A DNA stretch of 12,035 nt from Vicinamibacterales bacterium (GTDB lineage: Bacteria; Acidobacteriota; Vicinamibacteria; Vicinamibacterales; UBA8438), in NCBI GenBank assembly GCA_030745255.1, contig JASLOY010000055.1, positions 1 to 12,035 of the forward strand. The letters run 5' to 3'. The notes under the pieces are model-generated. The model did no database searches, was not told the origin of the DNA, and worked only from the letters and a program-made list of their open reading frames with translations. Position numbers and translations under genes: made by a program. Position 1 is the stretch's first letter; each line of letters begins with the position of its first letter. Positions 1-8,110 of this stretch are shown here, piece after piece.

Positions 1-714
1 GCCACCTATCGGCAGGCGGCTACCGCGACTCCCGACAAGCTCGACGCGGACCCCGAGAACCGGCTCCTATCGCGCGGGCCCCGCTTTCGGATGGATGCGG
101 AAATGGTGCGCGACTACGCGCTGGCGGCCAGCGGGCTGTTGGTACGCACCATTGGCGGTCCGAGCGTGAAGCCCTATCAGCCGGACGGTGTCTGGGCGAC
201 GGTGGCGATGCCGCAGAGCAACACCGGGCGCTATGAGGCGGATACCGGCGACAAGCTGTTTCGGCGAAGCCTCTATACCTTCTGGAAGCGTTCGGCGCCG
301 CCCGCGTCGATGGACATCTTCAATGCGCCCACACGCGAGCACACCACCGTGCGTCGCGAGCGCACTAACACGCCGCTGCAGGCGCTGGTGACGATGAACG
401 ATACGCAATTCGTCGAGGCGTCCCGCTACCTGGCCCAGCGCGCGATGCGCGAGGCTGGGGACGACTTCGAGCGGCGGCTCAACTACGTCACCACCCGGCT
501 GGTGGCGCGCGATTTCACCGACCCGGAGCGCGCTGTCGCCAGACGGACCTACGACCGATTCCTCGACCTGTATCGGGCCGACACAGCGGAAGCTCGACGC
601 CTGCTCGAGGTCGGCGACTCGGCGTTCGATGCGGCGCTGCCACTTACCGACTCGGCCGCCTGGACCATGCTGGCGAGCCAGCTGATGAACCTGGACGAAG
701 TCTTGAACAAGTAG
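1..714 (+). CDS. PSD1/DUF1553 domain protein, C-terminal part (5' truncated by window edge)
   Basis: The reading frame is open from base 1 and ends at TAG 712-714, giving 237 residues that form the C-terminal end of a longer protein. The sequence is typical of the PSD1 (DUF1553) domain: VRDYALAASGLL, then KPYQPDGVWATVAMPQSNT, FWKRSAPPASMDIFNAP, and the hallmark RRERTNTPLQALVTMND. Family members usually carry an N-terminal signal peptide, a PSCyt1 haem-binding domain (CxxCH) and PSCyt2/DUF1549. Those parts must lie upstream of the window if present. The protein is probably periplasmic or surface-attached. The DUF1501 gene starts 52 bases downstream, the usual gene pairing. The biochemical role of these proteins is unproven; a haem-dependent redox or polymer-degrading role is only a hypothesis. 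The stop codon lies inside a dispersed hairpin repeat. The ATG at 91 is internal and is not the start. Confidence 0.93.
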   Translation, partial: ATYRQAATATPDKLDADPENRLLSRGPRFRMDAEMVRDYALAASGLLVRTIGGPSVKPYQPDGVWATVAMPQSNTGRYEADTGDKLFRRSLYTFWKRSAPPASMDIFNAPTREHTTVRRERTNTPLQALVTMNDTQFVEASRYLAQRAMREAGDDFERRLNYVTTRLVARDFTDPERAVARRTYDRFLDLYRADTAEARRLLEVGDSAFDAALPLTDSAAWTMLASQLMNLDEVLNK

Positions 715-737
715 CAAGGGCCTTCAGGCCCGCCCGG
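711..737. repeat. REP-like hairpin repeat, copy 1
   Basis: This 27-bp unit has the core agcaagggccttcaggccc followed by gcccgg, and it recurs at 2269-2295 with one mismatch (G720 here, A2278 there). It contains the inverted repeat GGGCC-TTCA-GGCCC (5-bp stem, 4-nt loop). It begins at the last base of the final Lys codon of the PSD1 gene, so its TAG is that gene's stop codon. It lies inside the presumed PSD1-DUF1501 transcript and has no T-tract, so it is unlikely to act as a terminator. A role in mRNA end protection or a REP-type mobile unit are both possible. Confidence 0.75.
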
Positions 738-766
738 CGGTCGTCGCAGACCGCAAGAAGGACACG

Positions 767-2248
<1,482 letters not shown>

Positions 2249-2268
2249 CGGGGGCGCCGACCGGTGTG

Positions 2269-2295
2269 GTAGCAAGGACCTTCAGGCCCGCCCGG
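2269..2295. repeat. REP-like hairpin repeat, copy 2
   Basis: This is the second copy of the 27-bp unit at 711-737, identical except for A at 2278. It lies between the convergent DUF1501 and DUF1552 genes, 20 bases after the DUF1501 stop and 8 bases before the terminator stem. The G-to-A change breaks one base pair in plus-strand RNA (A-C) but leaves a G-U pair in minus-strand RNA. Two copies, each just after a gene end, suggest a dispersed intergenic repeat family in this genome. Confidence 0.75.
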
Positions 2296-2299
2296 ACAG

Positions 2300-2331
2300 A
2301 AAAAGGCCCGGCACGAATGCCGGGCCTCAAT
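2300..2331. terminator. Bidirectional intrinsic terminator between convergent genes
   Basis: A perfect 10-bp GC-rich stem, aggcccggca (2304-2313) with tgccgggcct (2318-2327), closes a CGAA tetraloop. On the minus strand the stem is followed by five T residues (the A run at 2300-2304), a classical intrinsic terminator for the DUF1552 operon that ends at 2359. On the plus strand the stem is followed by the weaker caatctt, so it may also stop the DUF1501 transcript. Confidence 0.85.
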
Positions 2332-2358
2332 CTTGTACGTTGAGATGACGCCGAGCGC

Positions 2359-3693
2359 CTAGCCGACCGACACCAGGTCGAGCTTGCCGGTGCTGTTGCT
2401 CATCTTGTCGACCGGTACACCCATCTTGTCGAGGATGGTCAGGTGCAGGTTCGTGGCCGGCGTGTCGTCGCCGAACTTCACGTGCTGTCCCTTGCCGAGC
2501 GAGCCCGACCCGCCGCCAGCCAGCAGGAGCGGCAGCCCCTTGTTGTCGTGGCGGTTGCTGTCGGACATGCCCGCGCCGTAGAGCAGCATCATGTGGTCCA
2601 GCAGGCTGCCGTCGCCGTCCGGCGTCGCGCGCAGCTTCTCGAGATAGTAGGAGAGCAGCGTCGTGTGGTACTCGTTGATCTTGGTGATCTTCTCGTAGAG
2701 CGTCGGGTCTTCCCGGTGGTGCGAGGTCGGGTGGTGCGAGTCGGGCACCCCGATTTCCGGATACGGCCGGCCACTCAGCTCGCGCGAGAGCATGAAGGTG
2801 ATGACGCGGGTCAGGTCGGTCTGATACGCCAGCACCTGCAGGTCGAACATCAGCTTCGCGTGGTCGTCATAGGAGGCGGGGACGCCGGCCGGCTGATCGA
2901 CCTCGGGCAGCTCGCGGTCGCTCTGCTCTTCGGCCTTCTGGATGCGGCGCTCGATGTCGCGCACCGCGTCGAGATACTCGTTCATCCGCATCCGGTCGTT
3001 GGGGCCGAGCCCGCGCTCAAGGTCGGCGACCTTCTCGGTCACCGAGTCGAGGATGCTCTGATCCTTCCGGATCCGGGCGAGACGCGCGGCCGGGTCGGTG
3101 GTGCCGCTGTCGCCGAACAGCCGCTCGAACACGACCCGCGGGTTGTTCTCCATCAGGAGCGGCGTGGTCTCGCTCCGCCAGGAGATGGTGTTCGTGTACT
3201 GACAGCTGAAGCCGACGTCGCACGAGCCGGAGACGTCCCGGCTGTCCATCGCCAGCTCGAGCGAGGCCAGTTGCGTGTGCTGACCCAGCTCGCGCGCGAT
3301 GAGCTGGTCGACCGACACGTCGGCGCGCAGGTCCGATTCCGTTCTCGCCGGCGTGACGCCCGTCAAGAATCGGGTCGCGGCGCTGGCGTGCACACCGGCG
3401 TTGCTTGGCACGGCGTTCAGCCCGGTCAGGACGTGCAGCTGATCCTGGAACGCCTTGAGCGGGTTCAGGATGCGCGAGATCTCGTAGTTTGGACCTTCGG
3501 TGGGCGGCGTGAAGTTCCGCATCGCCATGCCGTTGGGAACGTAGACGACGCCGAACCGGCGCACCGCGGCGGCCGCGTTTGTCCGGATGGCCGCGAAGGC
3601 GGGAACCATGCCATCGAGTAAAGGCAGTGCGAGGGACGCGCCCAGACCCTTCAGGACCGTGCGGCGCGGCAGTGCTTTCTTCGTGACTATCAT
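2359..3693 (-). CDS. DUF1552 family protein, Tat-exported
   Basis: This 444-residue DUF1552 protein is the usual partner of DUF1592/DUF1588 cytochrome proteins. The N-terminus has a twin-arginine signal, P9-R-R-T-V-L-K-G, then GASLALPLLDGMVPAFA. Recognisable family blocks are FGVVYVPNGMAMRNFTP after the signal, the middle helix-rich region DRMRMNEYLDAVRDIERRI, SHHPTSHH, and LLYGAGMSDSNRHDNKGLP with LLAGGGSGSLGKG near the C-terminus. The start ATG overlaps the stop of the upstream gene as ATGA (3690-3693), with GGAGG 8 bases before it, so translational coupling is likely. The DUF1552 and DUF1501 families resemble each other in overall plan (Tat signal, GGG-rich C-terminal block). It is probably a periplasmic or surface hydrolase-like protein, but no reaction has been established that I can name. 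Transcription ends at the hairpin at 2300-2331. Confidence 0.95.
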   Translation of the reverse strand: MIVTKKALPRRTVLKGLGASLALPLLDGMVPAFAAIRTNAAAAVRRFGVVYVPNGMAMRNFTPPTEGPNYEISRILNPLKAFQDQLHVLTGLNAVPSNAGVHASAATRFLTGVTPARTESDLRADVSVDQLIARELGQHTQLASLELAMDSRDVSGSCDVGFSCQYTNTISWRSETTPLLMENNPRVVFERLFGDSGTTDPAARLARIRKDQSILDSVTEKVADLERGLGPNDRMRMNEYLDAVRDIERRIQKAEEQSDRELPEVDQPAGVPASYDDHAKLMFDLQVLAYQTDLTRVITFMLSRELSGRPYPEIGVPDSHHPTSHHREDPTLYEKITKINEYHTTLLSYYLEKLRATPDGDGSLLDHMMLLYGAGMSDSNRHDNKGLPLLLAGGGSGSLGKGQHVKFGDDTPATNLHLTILDKMGVPVDKMSNSTGKLDLVSVG

Positions 3694-6182
3694 GACTCTG
3701 ACCTCCGCATCTGGAACGGGGTGCTCTTTACGATTCCGACGATGATAGACGACCAGCGATAATTGTCGCCAGCGGCATCACGGACGATCTTCCGGATGGC
3801 CGGCCGGTCGTAATACTCCAGGCCGCGGCCGAGCGCATACATCAGCAGCTTCTCGGTGACGGTGCCGACGAAGTCGTCTGGCCGGTCCAGCAGCAAGTCG
3901 CGCAATCCGGCCCGACCCTCGAAGGCGGCGCCGTCAGGCAGGACACCCGCGGCATCGACCGTGGTTCCGGCCTCGTTTTCCCCACGCCAGGTTCCGATGG
4001 CGTCGTAGTTCTGGAGCGAGAAGCCGATCGGGTCCATCGGTGCATGGCAGACCGAACAGGCCGGGTTCTCGCGATGCTGCACCATGGCATCGCGCAGCGA
4101 CACCGGCTCGCCGTCCTCGTTCTTGTCTTCGAGCGCCGGCACATTTGGCGGCGGCTCCGGGGGCGGGGCCCCGAGGAGATTCTCGAGCACGAACTTGCCG
4201 CGCAGGACCGGCGAGGTCCGGTTCGGGTAGGACGTGACCGTCATCACGCTGCCGTGGCCCAGGAGGCCGCCACGCTCGGTGTCATCGAGTGTCACCCGCC
4301 GAAACCGGTTGCCGTAGACGTTCGGGATGCCGTAGTGCTCGGCCAGCCGCTCGTTCACAAAGGTGTAATCGGCATCGAGCAACTCGAGGATACTGCGGTC
4401 TTCGCGGAGCATACCGCCGATGAAGAGCTCCGTTTCGGTTTGAAACGCCTCGCGCAGATTCTCGTCGAAGTTCGGGAAGACGTTGGGGTCGGGATAGACA
4501 CTGCGCATGTTGCGCAGGTAGAGCCACTGACCAGCGAAGTTCTGGACCATTGCCTGCGCGCGGTCATCGGCCATCATTCGCCGCACCTGCCGTTCGAGGA
4601 CGTCCGAATCGTTCAGGGTGCCGGCCTCCGCGTGCATCAGCAGCTCGTCGTCCGGAATGCTGCTCCACAGGAAGAAGGAAAGGCGTGAGGCGAGCTCCAC
4701 GTCACTGACCGCATAGGCGGTCGCCGGCGGGCTGTCGACCGGGTCGCGCTCGATGCGATACAGGAAGTCGGGGTCGGCGAGCAGGCGCTCGAGCGCGAAC
4801 TGGATACCCTTGTCGAAGCTGCCCTCGGTGCGGCCGGCCTCGTAGAAGTCGACCAGGGTTTGGACGTCGCGTTCGCCAACCGGACGGCGATACGCGCGTC
4901 GCGCGAGCGTGCCGAGAATCTCGGTGGCGCACCCCAGTTCCTCGGCAGCCGTCGCGGGCATGCAGGAGAAGATGCGGCGGCGGCTCGGCGTGTCGCCGGG
5001 TCCGTCGACGCGGAGCGGGCCGGTGATCTGCACGCTGCTCAGAGCCGGGTTCGAGTCGGGCATCTCGTTAACCGCCAGCGCGAAGCCGGTCTGCCGCGGT
5101 TGCAGCACGCCGTCTTCTTCCCACATCTCGTGCGGGAACGACACGCCGATCAGATGCGGTCCGGCGGTGACCGGAATCGTCACTTCCAGGCCGTCGTCTG
5201 CGTGCATCGAGTAGTCTTCCCAGTCGTCGGTGCCACGGACGTTGCCGGCGAAGCTGATCGGCGCCGGTGTGCCGGGCGCCTCGCCCCCGACCGTGAAGTT
5301 CTCGATCCGCGCGCCGTCGAGGCGGATTTCGACGTCGTGGGCGGTGTCCATGCCGCGGACATATCCGACGTAGTTCGTTCGGAGCCGCAACTGGATGTGA
5401 TACTCGCCATCGACCGGAAAGTGATGGCGAATCGCCGTGCCGCCGCGCGAGCCGAACGGCAGGTCCTCGCTCTGCTGGTTTTCCTGGATCAGATTCTGCG
5501 GGACGTCGTAGGTTCGGATTACGGCGCCGCCGGCGGGCGCGTCACCGACGGCGAGCCGGCTGATCTTCTTGGCGGCCGACACATACCGTTCGAGCAGGGC
5601 GGGCGAGAGCGACAGTGCCGACGCGATGTTGTCGAAGCCGTTCTGGTCGGGCGCGTCGGCTGGAATCAGCTCGGCCACGTCGATGTCGAGGTCGAACAGG
5701 GCGCGGATGACATTGCGGTACTCCACCTGGTTCAACCGGTGGAAGGCTTCGGTGCGACCCGGATCTGGCGCTACTTCTGCGGCGCGGTCGAGCTCGGTCT
5801 CGAGCCACCGGCGAAACCCATCGTATGTCTCTTTGTTCGGCCGTGGACGCGGCTGTGGCGGCATCGCCCCGACACGGAGCTTGCGGACGACCTGCTCCCA
5901 GACTTCTGGGTTCTTCGCGACGTTGTCGACATCTTCGGCGTCGAGCGCGACGGCGACCTGTCGCAGCTGGTCGAACATCAGACCGGAGCCGGTATCGCCG
6001 TTGACAATCGCCTCGCTATGGCAACCTACGCAGTACTGGTCGATAAGCGCACGTTGCGGAGATGGTGATGCTGCCTGGGTCGGGGAGGTCAGCTGCTGCG
6101 GCGCGGCGGCTTGCACGAAGACCGACGCGGACAAGGCGAGCGCGACGCCGGCGACATACAAGACGACCGTGCCCTTCCGCAC
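3690..6182 (-). CDS. Multidomain c-type cytochrome, DUF1592/DUF1588/DUF1587/DUF1585/DUF1595
   Basis: This 830-residue exported protein (numbered from GTG 6182) has an N-terminal signal segment (VVLYVAGVALALSASVFVQA). It is followed by a cytochrome c-like domain with CVGCH at 51-55, DUF1587/PSD3 (about 143-214), a jelly-roll or carbohydrate-binding-like region (about 225-385), DUF1595/PSD5 (411-477) and DUF1592/PSD4 (490-619). DUF1588/PSCyt3 (622-733) carries a second CSVCH at 709-713 in the hallmark context followed by APMDPIGF, and DUF1585/PSD2 (760-830) ends in IVKSTPFQMRR. Two covalent haems are possible. It probably works in the periplasm or at the surface with the DUF1552 protein encoded next. 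The open frame extends to a TTG at 6185, but GAGGAGG lies 6 bases before the GTG and only 3 before the TTG, so GTG is preferred. The electron-transfer partner and substrate are unknown. Confidence 0.94.
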   Translation of the reverse strand: MRKGTVVLYVAGVALALSASVFVQAAAPQQLTSPTQAASPSPQRALIDQYCVGCHSEAIVNGDTGSGLMFDQLRQVAVALDAEDVDNVAKNPEVWEQVVRKLRVGAMPPQPRPRPNKETYDGFRRWLETELDRAAEVAPDPGRTEAFHRLNQVEYRNVIRALFDLDIDVAELIPADAPDQNGFDNIASALSLSPALLERYVSAAKKISRLAVGDAPAGGAVIRTYDVPQNLIQENQQSEDLPFGSRGGTAIRHHFPVDGEYHIQLRLRTNYVGYVRGMDTAHDVEIRLDGARIENFTVGGEAPGTPAPISFAGNVRGTDDWEDYSMHADDGLEVTIPVTAGPHLIGVSFPHEMWEEDGVLQPRQTGFALAVNEMPDSNPALSSVQITGPLRVDGPGDTPSRRRIFSCMPATAAEELGCATEILGTLARRAYRRPVGERDVQTLVDFYEAGRTEGSFDKGIQFALERLLADPDFLYRIERDPVDSPPATAYAVSDVELASRLSFFLWSSIPDDELLMHAEAGTLNDSDVLERQVRRMMADDRAQAMVQNFAGQWLYLRNMRSVYPDPNVFPNFDENLREAFQTETELFIGGMLREDRSILELLDADYTFVNERLAEHYGIPNVYGNRFRRVTLDDTERGGLLGHGSVMTVTSYPNRTSPVLRGKFVLENLLGAPPPEPPPNVPALEDKNEDGEPVSLRDAMVQHRENPACSVCHAPMDPIGFSLQNYDAIGTWRGENEAGTTVDAAGVLPDGAAFEGRAGLRDLLLDRPDDFVGTVTEKLLMYALGRGLEYYDRPAIRKIVRDAAGDNYRWSSIIVGIVKSTPFQMRRSES

Positions 6183-6226
6183 CAAGCGCCTCCTCGGAAA
6201 AGAGGGAACCTAGAGGTACAAGAAAC

Positions 6227-6284
6227 ACTGTAGTTTGGGCGCAGATGTAGTTCGTTGTCAATCACTGGGCGGCTGCGGTAGCAT
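6227..6284. promoter_or_regulatory. Divergent promoter region of cytochrome operon and ankyrin gene
   Basis: The 217 bases between the divergent genes (6183-6399) hold no credible gene. A short motif gives TTGTCA on the plus strand (6255-6260) and the consensus TTGACA on the minus strand (6261-6256), so -35-like boxes for both directions overlap. On the plus strand TAGCAT (6279-6284) follows with an 18-base spacer, a plausible -10 for the ankyrin gene. On the minus strand the nearest -10-like box, TACAGT (6232-6227), is 23 bases away, too far for a standard promoter. The minus-strand promoter is therefore uncertain. Confidence 0.3.
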
Positions 6285-6399
6285 GAGGCCCTGGTTCGCG
6301 AGCTCGGCGCCGTGCTGGCGAGCAGCCCGTAGGGAGATCCCGCGCAGTGGCGACGTGCACCACGGCTGTGTAGAGCCGGTGCCAGGGAGAGACTGACAG

Positions 6400-7956
6400 A
6401 TGACGCGAAAACGCATCACGCGGCGCGGTTGGCTGGTCCTTGTGTGTTCGCTGGTAGCCGTTGGGGCGAACGCTGCGGATCACCCGCTCGTCGACGCGGT
6501 GAAGGCGCAGGATGCCGAGGCGGTGCGGGCGTTGCTGGACGATGGCGCCGACGTCAACGCGCCGCAGCCCGATGGCGCGACGGCGCTGCACTGGGCGGCC
6601 TATCGCGACGACGTCGAGACGGCCGGGCTGCTCCTCGCTGCCGGCGCCAACGTCACTGCTGCGAATGAGCTCGGTGCGACGCCGCTCTGGCTCGCGGCCA
6701 GCAACGGGAGTAGCGCGATGGTCGAGCGTCTGCTCGACGCCGGCGCCGAACCCAACGTCGCGCTGCCGGGCGGCGAAACACCCGTCATGAGCGCAGCACG
6801 CACCGGCAGTGCCGGGGCGGTGCGGGCGCTGGCCGAGCGCGGCGCCAACGTCAACGTGGCCGAGCAGTCGCGCGGGCAGACCGCGCTCATGTGGGCCGTC
6901 GCCGAGGGACATCACGACACAATTCGGGTGCTGATCGAGCAGGGCGCCGATGTCAATGCGCGTTCCAGGGTCCGGCGCCGTTTGATGCACGCCGACAGCA
7001 CGAACGCGTCGCAGTACGACCAGGGCATCATGTGGAACCGCGGCGGGTATACGCCGTTGCTCTTCGCGGCGCGTCAGGGAGACGTCGAGGCGGCGAAGCT
7101 GCTCGTGGCGGCCGGCGCGGACATCAACGAAGCGGCACCGACCGGTGCGAGCGTGCTGGTGGTCGCGACCCACAGCGGCCAGACGGACTTCGCGAGCTAC
7201 GTCATCGAGGCGGGCGCCGATGTGAACGATGCCGGTGCCGGATACAACGCGTTGCATGCGGCGATATTGCGAGGCGATCTCGAGATCGTCAGGGCCGTGC
7301 TGGCGAGTGGGATCGATCCTAACGCGAGGCTCGAGAAGGGCACCCCGCTACGGCGCACGAGTCAGGACTGGTACTTCAATCCATCGCTCGAGAGCGCGAC
7401 GCCGTTCTGGCTGGCAGCCTACTTTCGCGAGCCGGAGATCATGCGCGCGCTGGTCGACGCGGGGGCGGATCCGACGCTGACCACGCTTGAGCTCTGGAGA
7501 CGTGTCTTCGAGCGGGCGGGCGGTGTGGGACCACCGCACGTCGCCGGCGGGTTCCAGTCGCCACTGCTGGCGGCGGTGCGCGGAGACAGCACCCGCGGCC
7601 GGTTCTTCAACACTTCGCTGCGCGATGTCGATGGGGAAGAGCGGCTGGCATTGGAGGCCGTCAAGCTGGCGGTCGAGTTCGGAACCGACATCAATGCTGT
7701 CGACTATGCCGGGACTGCAGCCCTGCACGCCGCGGCGCAACGCAACTTCACGACCATCGTGCGATATCTCGCCGAGAGCGGCGCCGACCTCAACGTGAAG
7801 ACCAAGTCGGGGCGGACGCCGCTGCAGCTAGCCATCGGGGCGAGCCGGTCGAGGCGCTTCCTGGTCGAGGAGGGACGCTATCCGAGCGGGAATACCGTCG
7901 ACATCCTGCGGGAGCTCGGCGCCGAAGAACCGGAGGCGGCCCCGGAACGGCGCTGA
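6400..7956 (+). CDS. Secreted ankyrin-repeat protein
   Basis: This 518-residue protein has a Sec signal peptide: basic MTRKRITRRG, hydrophobic WLVLVCSLVAVG, and a likely signal-peptidase I site ANA-ADH near residue 25. The mature protein is almost wholly ankyrin repeats, about eleven units with the pattern G.T.L..AA..G....V..LL..GAD.N, for example GATALHWAAYRDDVETAGLL and GYTPLLFAARQGDVEAAKLL. Three non-repeat insertions interrupt the solenoid: residues about 188-216 (basic, then Tyr/Trp-containing), about 312-333 (with DWYFNPS), and about 363-417. They could form a ligand-binding face. The mature part has no cysteine and no enzymatic domain is recognised. The start is ATG with GGGAGAG about 10 bases upstream. 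It is head to head with the cytochrome/DUF1552 operon, so a scaffold or receptor role for that system is a reasonable inference, not shown. Confidence 0.92.
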   Translation: MTRKRITRRGWLVLVCSLVAVGANAADHPLVDAVKAQDAEAVRALLDDGADVNAPQPDGATALHWAAYRDDVETAGLLLAAGANVTAANELGATPLWLAASNGSSAMVERLLDAGAEPNVALPGGETPVMSAARTGSAGAVRALAERGANVNVAEQSRGQTALMWAVAEGHHDTIRVLIEQGADVNARSRVRRRLMHADSTNASQYDQGIMWNRGGYTPLLFAARQGDVEAAKLLVAAGADINEAAPTGASVLVVATHSGQTDFASYVIEAGADVNDAGAGYNALHAAILRGDLEIVRAVLASGIDPNARLEKGTPLRRTSQDWYFNPSLESATPFWLAAYFREPEIMRALVDAGADPTLTTLELWRRVFERAGGVGPPHVAGGFQSPLLAAVRGDSTRGRFFNTSLRDVDGEERLALEAVKLAVEFGTDINAVDYAGTAALHAAAQRNFTTIVRYLAESGADLNVKTKSGRTPLQLAIGASRSRRFLVEEGRYPSGNTVDILRELGAEEPEAAPERR

Positions 7957-7971
7957 GCCGACATTCGGGTA

Positions 7972-8061
7972 ACTGGCCACGAGGGCAACTACGGCATGCT
8001 GAACGCGCTGTCGGGCGCCCGTATGGAAGAACTGGACGCGAACGCCGGCAATCCGCAGTAG
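7972..8061 (+). pseudogene. C-terminal remnant of an exported TPPRT/DLQGIW-family gene
   Basis: Directly after the ankyrin stop codon, in the same frame, the sequence encodes TGHEGNYGMLNALSGAR, then MEELDANAGNPQ and a TAG. This matches the C-terminal tail of the two complete proteins encoded nearby on the other strand (ACHEGNYGLLNIMRGARA and ACHEGNIGMEGILAGARA). Homology begins abruptly at the His of CHEGN; the preceding Ala-Cys is not there and no upstream part of the family occurs on this strand. There is no start codon or ribosome site for a sensible gene. It looks like the 3' end left after a deletion or rearrangement. It differs from both neighbours, so it is the end of a third family member rather than a recent copy of either. 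Confidence 0.75.
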
Positions 8062-8110
8062 CGGTAGGTGGTGACAGGCCCGCGTCGCGGCATCTATCTC
8101 ATCACGCTCA

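Noticed and set aside
2443..3621. Long plus-strand open frame (392 codons) opposite the DUF1552 gene
   Set aside because: It mirrors the codon pattern of a firmly identified gene in GC-rich DNA. The translation is Arg/Val/His-rich with no recognisable domain and no ribosome site.
4860..6068. Long plus-strand open frame (402 codons) opposite the cytochrome gene
   Set aside because: It is a shadow of the minus-strand gene, whose CxxCH motifs and domain order are clear. The translation shows no family features.
6262..7257. Minus-strand open frame (331 codons) opposite the ankyrin gene
   Set aside because: It is an antisense shadow of regularly spaced ankyrin repeats; the apparent repetitiveness comes from the real gene.
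8080..8090. Short hairpin ccgcg-t-cgcgg considered as a terminator for the paralogue operon
   Set aside because: The stem is too short, has a one-base loop and no T run; it is compatible with chance in GC-rich DNA.
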